Shown here one piece after another: positions 8,429 to 17,853 of a stretch of 26,857 nt of DNA. Under the pieces are notes generated by a model, which was given only the letters and a program-made list of their open reading frames with translations, was not told the origin of the DNA and did no database searches. Numbering within the stretch: the stretch's first letter is position 1; each line of letters opens with the position of its first letter. Origin of the DNA: Prolixibacteraceae bacterium (GTDB lineage: Bacteria > Bacteroidota > Bacteroidia > Bacteroidales > Prolixibacteraceae); contig JAGODU010000044.1 of assembly GCA_017998095.1 (NCBI GenBank), positions 1 to 26,857 of the forward strand, given 5' to 3'. The translations under genes were made by a program, and so were the position numbers.

Positions 8429-10768
8429 TTATTTCCTTTTCTTTACTTTACTCTTCGAAGTTACGCTTCCCGACTTTTCAATTATTTCTAAACAATCTTT
8501 CAAAGATAACTCCTCTGCACTTGAATTCTTAGGAATTTTATAATTATCCTTTTTATATGAAATATATGCGCCCCACCTTCCTTTTAAAATTTTTAAATCC
8601 GGTTCTTCATCAAAGGATCTTATGATTGAGTTCTTTTCTTTTTCTCTCTTTTTTTCAATAAGCTCTATTGCTCTATCCAGATTCAAATTAAATGGATCAT
8701 CAGATTTTTCAAGAGAAATAAATTTATTGTCATGCTTTATATAAGGCCCAAAACGACCATTTGCAACAGTAATCTTTTTTTCTTCAAATACTCCGACTTC
8801 TCTTGGAAGTCTGAATAAATCCAAAGCCTGCTCTAATGTTATAGTTTCTATGCGTTGTCCGGTTAAAATGCTGGCAAATTTTGGTTTCTCTTCATTTTCT
8901 CCGTCTGTAGTTTCACCAAGTTGTACTAATGGTCCAAATTTCCCAATTTTTACTGAGACCTGCTTCCCTGTGTCCGGATCATTACCAAGAATCCTTTCTC
9001 CATTAGCTTTCTCGGAAACTTGCAAGGAATCTTCAATTAATTTATGAAAAGGATTATAAAAATTCCTTATCATTTTATTCCATATACTTTTTCCTTCTGC
9101 AATTTCATCAAACTGCTCTTCTACCTTTGCGGTAAAACTGTAATCCATTACCAAATCAAAATTCTTTAAAAGAAAATCGGTAACTACCATTCCAATATCG
9201 GTAGGAAATAATTTAGCCTTTTCATATCCGAAAATTTCAGTTTTTACACTTTCTGAAATTTTATCAGATAAAAGCGTCAGCGTTGTAAATTCTCTTTCAG
9301 AACCTGACTTGTCGGTACGTATCACATATCCCCTGTTCTGAATAGTTGTTATTATAGGTGCATATGTCGAAGGCCTGCCAATACCTTGCTCCTCTAACTT
9401 CTTAACAAGACTTGCTTCAGTATACCTCGGTGGCTTCTGCGAAAATCGCTGTGTTGCAGATATTATGTTCCTCCCAAGAATATCTTTGATTTTCATTGGA
9501 GGTAAAATCACATCCCCATTCTGTTTTTCTTCATCTTCATCTGAAGATTCCATATATACTTTCAAAAAACCATCAAACTTTATCACTTCCCCATTAGCAA
9601 TGAACTTTTCTGAAGTATTTGAAACATTTATGGTTATTGTTGTCTTTTCCAAAAGAGCATCATTCATTTGAGAGGCAATAGTCCTCTTCCAGATTAATTC
9701 ATAAAGATTCTGTTCCTGTCTTGTTCCTGAAACTGTTTCTTTATTTATATATGTAGGCCTGATCGCTTCATGTGCTTCCTGCGCTCCCTTGGAAGTAGTT
9801 TTGTACTGACGAATTTTTAAATAATCACTCCCGTAAAGTTCTTCTATTTTTTCTTTTGCAGTATTTAATGCAAGGGAAGACAAGTTGAGTGAGTCAGTCC
9901 TCATGTATGTAATCTTTCCCGCTTCATAAAGCTTCTGAGCAACAGACATGGTCTGTGATACAGAAAATCCTAACTTCCTGCTGGCTTCCTGTTGTAAAGT
10001 AGAAGTTGTAAAAGGAGGAGCCGGAGATCTTTTTGAAGGCTTTGTTATTATATCCTCAACAGTATATTTTGCTGATTTGCATTTTTCAAGAAATGCGTAT
10101 ACGTCTTCTTTTTTATCAAATCTCTTAGATAATTCAGCTTTAAATTCAACTGGTTTATTGTTTTCATTATTGACTGAAAACACTGCTGTAACTCTGAAAG
10201 ATGAAGTTGATGCAAATGAGTTTATTTCTCTTTCCCTATCAACTATTAGCCTTACAGCTACTGACTGAACCCTGCCAGCTGACAACTGAGGTTTTACTTT
10301 TTTCCATAGAACCGGCGAAATTTCAAATCCAACCAACCTGTCCAAAACTCTCCTTGCTTGTTGCGCATTAACAAGATTATCATCTATTGACCGGGGCGAT
10401 TTTATTGCATCTAAAATCGCATTTTTTGTAATTTCATGAAATACAATCCGTTTTATCTTTTTAGAATCCAGTCCCAACGCCTCTTTAAGATGCCACGCTA
10501 TTGCCTCTCCTTCACGGTCCTCGTCAGATGCCAGCCATACAATCTTAGCTTCTTCAGATAATGCTCTTAGCTCTTTTACAAGGGCTTTTTTATCTTCAGT
10601 TATTATATATTTAGGATTGAAATTATTTTCTATATCAACTCCAAATTCCTTCTTGTCAAGATCTCTGATATGCCCAAAGCTCGATTTAACAAGATAGTCA
10701 TTCCCTAAAAATTTCTCAATTGTTTTAGCTTTTGCGGGAGACTCAACTATTACTAAATTTTCTACCAT
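8429..10768 (-). CDS. topA: DNA topoisomerase I (type IA)
   Basis: A 779-residue type IA topoisomerase that relaxes negative supercoils by nicking one strand through a tyrosine link. The N-terminal TOPRIM domain shows LVIVESPAKAKTIEKFLG (5-22) and the acidic site SDEDREGEAIAWHL (81-94). The core continues with NAQQARRVLDRLVGFEISP (134-152) and LSAGRVQSVAVRLI (162-175). The active-site tyrosine is Tyr288 in KITYMRTDS. In place of Cys4 zinc fingers, the C-terminal part carries three TOPRIM C-terminal-type repeats around IGKFGPLVQLG, NGRFGPYIKHD and KGRWGAYISYK, and ends in a Lys/Arg-rich tail (KSKVKKRK). The start ATG at 10766-10768 matches the family N-terminus. It is divergent from the PBP gene and leads an operon with the ureohydrolase-like gene. 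Confidence 0.97.
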   Translation of the reverse strand: MVENLVIVESPAKAKTIEKFLGNDYLVKSSFGHIRDLDKKEFGVDIENNFNPKYIITEDKKALVKELRALSEEAKIVWLASDEDREGEAIAWHLKEALGLDSKKIKRIVFHEITKNAILDAIKSPRSIDDNLVNAQQARRVLDRLVGFEISPVLWKKVKPQLSAGRVQSVAVRLIVDREREINSFASTSSFRVTAVFSVNNENNKPVEFKAELSKRFDKKEDVYAFLEKCKSAKYTVEDIITKPSKRSPAPPFTTSTLQQEASRKLGFSVSQTMSVAQKLYEAGKITYMRTDSLNLSSLALNTAKEKIEELYGSDYLKIRQYKTTSKGAQEAHEAIRPTYINKETVSGTRQEQNLYELIWKRTIASQMNDALLEKTTITINVSNTSEKFIANGEVIKFDGFLKVYMESSDEDEEKQNGDVILPPMKIKDILGRNIISATQRFSQKPPRYTEASLVKKLEEQGIGRPSTYAPIITTIQNRGYVIRTDKSGSEREFTTLTLLSDKISESVKTEIFGYEKAKLFPTDIGMVVTDFLLKNFDLVMDYSFTAKVEEQFDEIAEGKSIWNKMIRNFYNPFHKLIEDSLQVSEKANGERILGNDPDTGKQVSVKIGKFGPLVQLGETTDGENEEKPKFASILTGQRIETITLEQALDLFRLPREVGVFEEKKITVANGRFGPYIKHDNKFISLEKSDDPFNLNLDRAIELIEKKREKEKNSIIRSFDEEPDLKILKGRWGAYISYKKDNYKIPKNSSAEELSLKDCLEIIEKSGSVTSKSKVKKRK

Positions 10769-10827
10769 AGAAAAATATTTTCTGCATCAGAGCAGCTATT
10801 AAAAAATTTAATTTGAAAAATAATTTG

Positions 10828-10858
10828 CAAATTAAAGAAAATTGAAAGCTATGTTCAA
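10828..10858 (-). promoter_or_regulatory. Candidate topA promoter
   Basis: On the minus strand there is a TTG (-33, plus positions 10856-10858), a 20-base spacer and TTAATTTG (10828-10835), one mismatch from TAnnTTTG. The spacing fits Bacteroidota promoters. It predicts a leader of about 50 nucleotides. The -7 element overlaps a 14-base palindrome, TAATTTGCAAATTA (10821-10834). Confidence 0.4.
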
Positions 10859-11010
10859 AATATTTATTCAACTCATTTCTATTTTTTTCTCAATTAAATT
10901 TTCTAACACAATAAATTATCCTTAAAATTTGTTCTATTTGCACAGCTTTTATTGTATCCATAAAGTTACTTTTGCTTCTTCACTCTAAATCTTAAACTTG
11001 GTAAATTAAT

Positions 11011-11018
11011 TATATTTG
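11011..11018 (+). promoter_or_regulatory. Candidate promoter -7 element for the PBP1A operon
   Basis: TATATTTG, followed by CA, is an exact TAnnTTTG match 18 bases before the ATG at 11037. It settles the start: an in-frame TTG at 11016 lies inside this element and would precede the transcription start. No clear TTG is seen at -33. The 10-mer TATTTGCACA that includes this element also occurs at 10935-10944. Confidence 0.55.
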
Positions 11019-11036
11019 CACAAACTTATTTCAATC

Positions 11037-13400
11037 ATGTCTAATAAAAGATCTACCTATATAATAAGAATAATATGGTTTGCAGCTACCGGTTTAGTTG
11101 CTTTCACTATCTTATTCTTTTGGCTTATTGCTTCCGGAGTACTTGGATTCATGCCTACATTTGAAGAACTGGAAAACCCTAAAAGTTTTGTAGCTTCACA
11201 AATAATAACTTCTGATAATCAGATTCTTGGAAAGTTCTATAAGAACGAAAACCGTACTCTGGTTGAATATAAAGATATAAGTCCATTCCTCATTAAAGCT
11301 CTGGTTGCTACTGAAGATGAACGGTTTTACAAACATCCCGGAATTGACCTGAGAGGTCTCGGTAGAGTTGTTAAAGGTATACTAACTGGAAATACCAGCT
11401 CCGGTGGAGGTAGTACAATCAGTCAGCAGCTTGCAAAATTACTTTTCCCAAGAGAAAGTAATTCCGGTCTTAAACTTGTAATCAGAAAACTAAGAGAGTG
11501 GGTCATAGCAGTCAAACTGGAAAGAAGTTATACCAAAGAAGAAATTATTACAATGTATCTCAATAAATTTGAATTCATTTATGATGCTTTTGGTATTGAA
11601 GTAGCTTGTAAAACTTATTTTAATACAACACCTGATAAACTCCAGATTGAACAGGCAGCCCTTCTGGTAGGAATGCTTAAAAATCCCTTCTTGTATAATC
11701 CTACCCGCTTCGAGGAAAGATCTCTGCAAAGAAGAAACGTGGTCCTTAAACAAATGGTTAAAAACCACTACTTGTCAAAATCCGAATATAATTCACTTAA
11801 AAACCTTCCTTTAAATATTAACTTCCAAAGAGATGAACTTAAGAGAGGTATTGCTCCTTTCTTCAGAAAATACCTTGAGAAAACAATGATTGCTGTTAAA
11901 CCTGACCGCAAAGAATATGGCAACAGCCCAAAATCAATACAAAAATTTAAAGAAGATTCAACATCATGGGCTGACGATCCGCTTTACGGTTGGTGCAATA
12001 AAAATTCTAATCAGGATGGAGAACCCTGGAACCTATATAAAGACGGGCTTAAAATATATTCTACAATAGATTATAGAATGCAGGGGTACGCTGAAAAATC
12101 CGTTGAAAGAAATTTAAGAATACTGCAGCCTCAATTTGATAAACATATCAGAGGATTCAGAAATACTCCTTTTTCAAATGACCTCACTGATGATGAAGTA
12201 AAAAACGTACTATGGAGCGAAATATCCCGAAGCGAAAGATATCGTAACTACAAAAGCAATGGCCTTTCCAAAGAGGAAATCCTTAAGGAATTCAATAAAC
12301 TGACACACCTTAATATTTATACATGGAATGGTTATAAAGATACCATAATGACCCCTATGGATTCTATTAAATATTACCTCAAACACTTAAGTTCATCCTT
12401 TATGGCAATGGACCCGAGAAATGGTAATGTGAAAGCCTGGGTCGGTGGATCTGCATACGGATTTACTGAAATTGACATGGTAAGATCTTCTACTTTTAAA
12501 CGCCAGGTTGGATCTACATGCAAACCTTTTCTCTACACTCTTGCAATGCAAAATGATCTGAGCCCCTGCAAAATGGTTCCCAATGTTGAACAAACCTTCA
12601 TTTTGGGTGACGGTACAACATGGACAGCAAAGAACGCCGGAAAAACGAATAGAGATGGACAAATGGTTACTCTCAGATGGGGACTTGCCAATTCTGTCAA
12701 TCAGGTTTCTGCATGGATTATGAAAAGATATGAACCTCAGGCTATGCTCGATATGATGAGGCAACTTGGAATTTACAGCGAAGTCCCTGCTGTCCCATCA
12801 ATGTTCCTTGGAACTGCTGAAATTACCCTTTGGGAAATGGTTGCTGCTTATGCAGTTTATGCAAATAAAGGAGTTTATACAACCCCAATTATTGTTACTA
12901 AAATTGAAGATAAACATGGAAATGTGATTTCTAATTTCCAGTCTAAAAGAAGGGATGCTCTTGATGAAAAAACTGCTTATCTCATGATTAACCTCCTGCA
13001 AAACGTAGTCAGTGAAGGTTCAGGATTAAGACTTATGTCTACTTATGAAACATTTAAAGAATATGGCGGCTTCAAAACACCTTTTGCAGGAAAAACAGGT
13101 ACAACTCAAAACCAAAGCGATGGATGGTTTGTTGGATTCACTCCTGAACTGGTTGCAGGTGTTTGGACCGGAGCTAATTACAGAAGTATTCACTTTGAAG
13201 ACCTTACCAGAGGACAAGGATCTAATATGGCCCTGCCAATATTTGGAAAATTCTTTAAACAAGTTTTTGCTGATCCAACTTTGAACTATACTGAAGATTT
13301 TCTCTTTGAAGCTCCTGATAATTTCAATATAGATCTTGATTGTGGTGAATCCAGATCTGATATAGACAGATCCAAATCCGATTATGACGAGTATTTCTAA
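11037..13400 (+). CDS. Class A penicillin-binding protein (PBP1A type), bifunctional
   Basis: A 787-residue peptidoglycan synthase with glycosyltransferase and transpeptidase domains, anchored in the inner membrane by one helix near residues 9-38. The GT51 domain shows ATEDERFYKHPGID (catalytic Glu93), GGSTISQQLAKLLF (about 124-137) and RKLREWVIAVKLERSYTKEE. The transpeptidase domain shows the nucleophile motif STCK (Ser493), SVN (553-555) and KTGTT (686-690). An insert between the two domains holds the segment about 290-345. The tail is acidic (SRSDIDRSKSDYDEYF). The start is ATG at 11037, because the upstream in-frame TTG lies within the promoter element. The next gene starts one base after its stop, so a shared transcript is likely. 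Confidence 0.95.
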   Translation: MSNKRSTYIIRIIWFAATGLVAFTILFFWLIASGVLGFMPTFEELENPKSFVASQIITSDNQILGKFYKNENRTLVEYKDISPFLIKALVATEDERFYKHPGIDLRGLGRVVKGILTGNTSSGGGSTISQQLAKLLFPRESNSGLKLVIRKLREWVIAVKLERSYTKEEIITMYLNKFEFIYDAFGIEVACKTYFNTTPDKLQIEQAALLVGMLKNPFLYNPTRFEERSLQRRNVVLKQMVKNHYLSKSEYNSLKNLPLNINFQRDELKRGIAPFFRKYLEKTMIAVKPDRKEYGNSPKSIQKFKEDSTSWADDPLYGWCNKNSNQDGEPWNLYKDGLKIYSTIDYRMQGYAEKSVERNLRILQPQFDKHIRGFRNTPFSNDLTDDEVKNVLWSEISRSERYRNYKSNGLSKEEILKEFNKLTHLNIYTWNGYKDTIMTPMDSIKYYLKHLSSSFMAMDPRNGNVKAWVGGSAYGFTEIDMVRSSTFKRQVGSTCKPFLYTLAMQNDLSPCKMVPNVEQTFILGDGTTWTAKNAGKTNRDGQMVTLRWGLANSVNQVSAWIMKRYEPQAMLDMMRQLGIYSEVPAVPSMFLGTAEITLWEMVAAYAVYANKGVYTTPIIVTKIEDKHGNVISNFQSKRRDALDEKTAYLMINLLQNVVSEGSGLRLMSTYETFKEYGGFKTPFAGKTGTTQNQSDGWFVGFTPELVAGVWTGANYRSIHFEDLTRGQGSNMALPIFGKFFKQVFADPTLNYTEDFLFEAPDNFNIDLDCGESRSDIDRSKSDYDEYF

Positions 13401-13401
13401 T

Positions 13402-15252
13402 ATGAAAATGTCAATAAAATCAATACTTAAAATATGGCCATCCGCTCTATTTATAATTATATCTTTTGGATTGATTATTTTTTCAAACTCTTGCGCTAAC
13501 CAGGGAATAGGTCCACAGGGAGGACCAAAAGACACTATTCCTCCTGTTATTGTAAACAGTTCTCCTTCCCTCTTTGAGAAAAATTTTAAGGGTAACCAAA
13601 TTGAAATTACTTTTAACGAATATATTGTACTCGATAAACTGAACGAAAAAATCGTGTTCTCTCCTCCTCTTTCTAAAAAACCAACTATTAAAATTCAAGG
13701 TAAATCTGTCATAATTAAGGCAGAAGAGGATTTTCAGCCAAACAGAACTTATTCTATTGACTTAAAGGACGGAATTAAAGATTTTACTGAAGGAAATATT
13801 TATAAGGATTTAAGACTTGTATTTTCTACATCCGATTATATTGATTCTATGCAAATAGGCGGATATGTTCTTGATGCTTTTACTCTTGATCCTAAAGAAA
13901 ATTGCATTGTTTCTTTATATTCTTCTGATTCTGACACGCTCTTTAAAAGTTCAGTACCTGATTTCATAGCCAAAACTGATAAAGAAGGTTTTTTCCTTTT
14001 TAATAATATACCTTCTGAAAAATTTAAAATATTTGCTGTTGCCGATAATGACAATAACCTTTATTATTCCCAAAAAATTGAGCCTATTGCATTCCTCGAT
14101 TCATTGATAATCCCCGAAATTTCTGTTAGTGAAACTTACGATACTATTAATAATAATGCTGATTCTGTAATATTAACAAGGCAAACTGAATATTACCCAA
14201 TGGATATTTGCTTATTGTTATTCAATGAAGATGTTTATGATCAATATATTGCATCATTTAAAAGGGTGTCAAGGGATAAATGCGTTGTTGCTTTTAATGA
14301 AAAACTTTCCCACCCTGCTCAGGTGAAATTTATTAGTAGTAATTTTGAAGACAGATTTGAATATGTTGAATACAATAAAAATAAAGATTCATTAAACATT
14401 TGGATCACTGATTCTTTGTTTGCTTCAAAAGATACCGTTTTCCTTAAAATTATTTATCCTGTACTGGACTCACTCGGAGAATCTTCTCCTCAAACTGATA
14501 CCCTCAGAATGGTCTGGTCTGATGATAAAAAAGTAGTTAAACCAAACGCTCCTGAAAAAGATACTAAAAAATTCTTCTGCTTTACCTCTAATATCATACC
14601 TTCTAATTTTGAATTAAATAACGATATTATTATTGAAGCTCCTTCACCTATTGATTCACTTCAAAAAGACATGATTTCTTTTATTGAACTTGTTAATGAC
14701 TCTGTTAAACGTCCTGTCGATTTTAAAGTTGAACCATTTTCTGGTTCTTTAAGAAAATATAAACTCAAATGCACCATTTCCGGTGATACCAAATATTCTG
14801 TTTCTATTGATTCTTCAATTACTTACACTAAAACCGGTTTCCCGAATGAAAGTTTCAACATCAAGTTTTCTACCCGTAAATCAGATTATTACGGTTCAGT
14901 TAAACTTGATATAACCGGGTTCAAGGGAGAAGGTGAAGTGCAACTTATTAAATCCGGTAAAACAGAAGATATTTTAAAGTCAATTCAACTCGATAGCATT
15001 AATCGCTCTGTTATCTTTGATTTCTTAAAACCAGACAAGTATTTAATTAAACTTATTGAAGATAAAAACAATAATAAACAGTGGGATACCGGAGATCTTT
15101 CTTTGAAAAGACAACCTGAATCAGTATATTACTATCCTAAAGCCCTTAAAGTTAAATCAAACTGGGAAATGAAGGAAACCTGGGAAATTGAACAAGGTAT
15201 CCCTAAAAGAAAAAATATTGCAGATACTGAACCGGAAAAATTAAAGAAGTAA
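13402..15252 (+). CDS. Large lipoprotein with N-terminal SbsA/Big_5-type Ig-like domain
   Basis: A 616-residue predicted lipoprotein: a hydrophobic signal and a lipobox-like FSNSC put the lipidated cysteine at residue 31. The mature N-terminus (GPQGGPKDTIPPVIVNSSPS) leads into a bacterial Ig-like domain of the Big_5/SbsA type (about 45-145), with ITFNEYIVLDKLNEKIVFSP and NRTYSIDL. A carboxypeptidase-regulatory-like segment follows (about 150-230; KTDKEGFFLFNNIPSEKFKIFA), then less familiar beta-rich sequence, and a similar tail (YLIKLIEDKNNNKQWDTGD). I chose ATG 13402, not 13384, because it lies one base after the PBP stop and gives a normal signal length. Such genes are common in Bacteroidota but their function is not known. 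Coupling to the PBP suggests a role at the cell wall or envelope; that is inference. Confidence 0.85.
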   Translation: MKMSIKSILKIWPSALFIIISFGLIIFSNSCANQGIGPQGGPKDTIPPVIVNSSPSLFEKNFKGNQIEITFNEYIVLDKLNEKIVFSPPLSKKPTIKIQGKSVIIKAEEDFQPNRTYSIDLKDGIKDFTEGNIYKDLRLVFSTSDYIDSMQIGGYVLDAFTLDPKENCIVSLYSSDSDTLFKSSVPDFIAKTDKEGFFLFNNIPSEKFKIFAVADNDNNLYYSQKIEPIAFLDSLIIPEISVSETYDTINNNADSVILTRQTEYYPMDICLLLFNEDVYDQYIASFKRVSRDKCVVAFNEKLSHPAQVKFISSNFEDRFEYVEYNKNKDSLNIWITDSLFASKDTVFLKIIYPVLDSLGESSPQTDTLRMVWSDDKKVVKPNAPEKDTKKFFCFTSNIIPSNFELNNDIIIEAPSPIDSLQKDMISFIELVNDSVKRPVDFKVEPFSGSLRKYKLKCTISGDTKYSVSIDSSITYTKTGFPNESFNIKFSTRKSDYYGSVKLDITGFKGEGEVQLIKSGKTEDILKSIQLDSINRSVIFDFLKPDKYLIKLIEDKNNNKQWDTGDLSLKRQPESVYYYPKALKVKSNWEMKETWEIEQGIPKRKNIADTEPEKLKK

Positions 15253-15274
15253 AATAATATTAAAATAATTCACT

Positions 15275-15565
15275 ATGGCAAAGATTAAAGACCTTAAAAA
15301 AGATATCAGGTTCATTACTGAACAACTACTGATCGATGCACTTGAGGTATCAGAAATAATTGAAAGCAAGCAAAAACAAGAAATCCTTGATATCATTGTA
15401 GAGATTGCCGGATTACATAATGACCTGATAAGCAGGGCAAATCATCCTGACGGAAAAGATAATCCCAAACTTATTAAAAAGTATTATAATGACCTTATCG
15501 TAGAACTTCTTGAAAAATCTGATAAAATCTATGATAAGCTGAATCAGTTAATACCTGAGAAATAA
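15275..15565 (+). CDS. Small helical protein of unknown function
   Basis: A 96-residue soluble, highly charged protein with no signal peptide. The whole sequence looks alpha-helical with heptad-like hydrophobic spacing (IRFITEQLLIDALEVSEII, LIVELLEKSDKIYDKLNQLI), interrupted near residue 55 by the turn RANHPDGKDNP. I do not recognise a characterised family. It starts 22 bases after the lipoprotein gene on the same strand, so it is probably the last gene of the PBP1A operon. Its stop codon directly abuts the stop of the convergent gene. It reads as a real gene because codon use and spacing resemble its neighbours. Confidence 0.75.
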   Translation: MAKIKDLKKDIRFITEQLLIDALEVSEIIESKQKQEILDIIVEIAGLHNDLISRANHPDGKDNPKLIKKYYNDLIVELLEKSDKIYDKLNQLIPEK

Positions 15566-16510
15566 TTATTTTATATTTTTCAGGAAAGGATGATAATCAC
15601 CTGCCAGTCCAACAGGCTTCGTATTTCTGATCTGATGAGTAAGTAAGATACAAGGCCTGGCATCCTGTATTCCAAAACCACCCCCTTTTAATATGTTTTC
15701 ATAAGTGGCTGTATGTAGATTGGTAAATCCTTCACTGAACTCAAACTCTTCATTACCAATGGTTATCATTCTGAATGTCCTCGTCCCTTTTGCTCTTGCT
15801 TCTTCAGGAACATCATTGTAATCAAGACTTAAAAACCATCTTACCCTTGCTCGTTCTAACTCAAGAAATCCTGAAGCTTTATCCGCTTTATACATGTTTA
15901 CAGTGCTGTTTTTCACTTCTCCGAATATCCAAATAAGCATATCAAAAAAGTGAATCCCAATATTTGCTGTCACTCCACCGGATTTTGAAACATCACCCTT
16001 CCAGCTTTTATAATACCATTTACCTCTTGAAGTTACATACGTCAGGTCTATATCGTAAATTTTATCTTTGGGCTCATTCTTTATCTTTTCATGTAAGTCA
16101 GAAATTATTTTATGATGTCTGAGCTGTAATACATTATAAACCTTTTTGCCTGATTTGGATTCCAGCTTCTCGATTGCATCAATATCTTCAGGATAAAGTA
16201 CAAGCGGCTTTTCACAAATTGCACTGGCATTATGGTTCAAAGCAAATTCTATATGCGACCTGTGTAAATGGTTCGGTGAACATATACTGCAATAGTCAAT
16301 TGGCGTAGATGTTTGCTTCAGACTACATACATAAGAATCAAAACTTTCAAAATCAACGAAAAACTCTGCTTCAGGAAAATAGCTGTCCATCCTTCCCATC
16401 ACATCAAACTTATCTGATGCTACCAATAATTTATTACCTGTTTCTTTAATAGCTTTCAAATGTCTTTCTGCAACAAAACCTGCTGCTCCTATCAATGCAA
16501 AATTCTTCAT
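15566..16510 (-). CDS. wbpB: WbpB/WlbA-like UDP-GlcNAcA 3-dehydrogenase (Gfo/Idh/MocA family)
   Basis: A 314-residue NAD-dependent oxidoreductase expected to oxidise the 3-position of UDP-N-acetylglucosaminuronic acid, giving the 3-keto sugar used by the WbpE aminotransferase. The Rossmann fold starts at FALIGAAGFVAERHLKAIKE (4-23). SICSPNHLHRSHIEFAL and the CEKPLVL motif (Glu100-Lys101-Pro102) are classic Gfo/Idh/MocA features. NIGIHFFDMLIWIFG (183-197) carries the catalytic-region histidine. The match to the WbpB/WlbA subgroup is close (MDSYFPEAEFF, NVLQLRHH). It is the last gene of the four-gene operon, 32 bases after wbpA. Its role is supported by the presence of all partner enzymes. Confidence 0.9.
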   Translation of the reverse strand: MKNFALIGAAGFVAERHLKAIKETGNKLLVASDKFDVMGRMDSYFPEAEFFVDFESFDSYVCSLKQTSTPIDYCSICSPNHLHRSHIEFALNHNASAICEKPLVLYPEDIDAIEKLESKSGKKVYNVLQLRHHKIISDLHEKIKNEPKDKIYDIDLTYVTSRGKWYYKSWKGDVSKSGGVTANIGIHFFDMLIWIFGEVKNSTVNMYKADKASGFLELERARVRWFLSLDYNDVPEEARAKGTRTFRMITIGNEEFEFSEGFTNLHTATYENILKGGGFGIQDARPCILLTHQIRNTKPVGLAGDYHPFLKNIK

Positions 16511-16542
16511 CTCAAAATCCTTTTTTTCTAAATATTAACTTT

Positions 16543-17853
16543 CTAAAGCTTGTATACTTTTTCCGATGCTTCTCTTATTAAATTCCTTAAATCAACTATA
16601 AGCCTTGAGTTTGAAACAATAAATCCAGGTTCAAATACCTTGTGATTTGTTGTTATCACAACACAATCTGCTTCATTCAGAATTTCTGCTGAATATTCAA
16701 GCGATTTAAGTTTATTCCCTTCAGGTGTGACAACTTCTGGAATGAATGGATCGCAATAAAATACATTTCCCCCTTTGCTAATTGCTTCATCTATAATCTT
16801 TAATGCCGCTGATTCACGCGCATCATCAATATTTGGTTTGTAAGCAACTCCAAGGAAAAGTATCCTGCTTCCGTTGATTGCTTTCTTTTGCCTGTTAAGC
16901 GCCGAAGTAATTTTAATGGTCATACGGTGAGGCATCATCATATCTATATGCCCTGCTGTATTTATCATTGAAAGATCAAAATTATACTTCTTAGCTATGT
17001 ATTCAAGATAAAAAGGATCGAGTGGAATGCAATGCCCCCCTATACCCGGTCCGGGATAAAAAGCCTGAAAACCAAAAGGCTTGGTCTTTGCTGCCTCTAT
17101 CACTTCCCAGATATCAATACCCATTTTACCACTTAATAATGCAAGTTCATTGATCAGGCTTATATTGATAAGTCTGTATGTGTTTTCAAGAATCTTAACC
17201 ATCTCTGCTACACGCGGAGAACTTACTATATGTATTTTTTCTATTGCCCTTGAATATATTGCTCCCCCTATAATTAATCCATCTTCATTTAAAGCCCCTA
17301 AAACTTTAGGTGTGTTTTCAGTCTTATAGCTACTGTTTCCCGGATCAACCCTCTCCGGAGAGAAAGCCAGCCAGAAATCTGCTCCATGCTTTAATCCCGA
17401 TTCGTTTTCAATTATCGGAAGCATGAAATCTTCAGTTGTAGTTGGATAAGTTGTGCTTTCAAGACTTATAAATGTACCGGGCTTCATGTTTCTCCCAATA
17501 TCTTCACATGCACTTTTTATATATGATGTATCCGGCTTTCTGAAATGATCAAGCGGAGTTGGCACACAGATAATTATTGCATCACATTCTTTTAAACGCG
17601 AAAAATCAGTTGTTGCACTGAGATTCCCCTTTTCAACAACTTCCTTTAATTTGTCCGCCTCAACATCACTTATGTAATTCTCTGATTTATTTATCTTTTC
17701 AGCTTTTACTGAAGATTTTTCAAAGCCAATTACTTTAAGCCCCTTATCTGCAAATAAAACAGCCAGTGGCAATCCAACGTAGCCAAGACCAATGATTCCA
17801 ATTATTAGTTCATTGTTCGACAGTTTATTTAATATCCGATCTTTATTGCTCAT
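16543..17853 (-). CDS. wbpA: WbpA-like UDP-GlcNAc 6-dehydrogenase
   Basis: A 436-residue UDP-sugar dehydrogenase that oxidises C6 of UDP-N-acetylglucosamine to the uronic acid in two NAD-dependent steps. The N-terminal Rossmann motif is [21 protein letters not shown] (about 18-38). The central domain has [20 protein letters not shown], and the catalytic cysteine is Cys275 in [16 protein letters not shown]. The C-terminal UDP-binding domain shows [20 protein letters not shown]. The start is ATG 17851-17853; the extension to a TTG six bases upstream is unlikely. It overlaps the end of wbpD by 11 bases, implying coupled translation. A WecC-like ManNAc dehydrogenase is the main alternative; the WbpB/D/E neighbours argue for UDP-GlcNAc as substrate. 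Confidence 0.88.
   Translation of the reverse strand: MSNKDRILNKLSNNELIIGIIGLGYVGLPLAVLFADKGLKVIGFEKSSVKAEKINKSENYISDVEADKLKEVVEKGNLSATTDFSRLKECDAIIICVPTPLDHFRKPDTSYIKSACEDIGRNMKPGTFISLESTTYPTTTEDFMLPIIENESGLKHGADFWLAFSPERVDPGNSSYKTENTPKVLGALNEDGLIIGGAIYSRAIEKIHIVSSPRVAEMVKILENTYRLINISLINELALLSGKMGIDIWEVIEAAKTKPFGFQAFYPGPGIGGHCIPLDPFYLEYIAKKYNFDLSMINTAGHIDMMMPHRMTIKITSALNRQKKAINGSRILFLGVAYKPNIDDARESAALKIIDEAISKGGNVFYCDPFIPEVVTPEGNKLKSLEYSAEILNEADCVVITTNHKVFEPGFIVSNSRLIVDLRNLIREASEKVYKL

Noticed and set aside
10821..10834. TAATTTGCAAATTA palindrome as a separate operator
   Set aside because: It overlaps the candidate topA -7 element and is built of common AT-rich promoter sequence; symmetry alone is weak evidence here.
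12393..12764. 123-codon open frame on the minus strand
   Set aside because: It is antisense to the catalytic transpeptidase motifs of the PBP and resembles no protein.
13026..13535. 169-codon open frame on the minus strand
   Set aside because: It is antisense to the transpeptidase end of the PBP and the start of the lipoprotein, both of which are clearly real genes.
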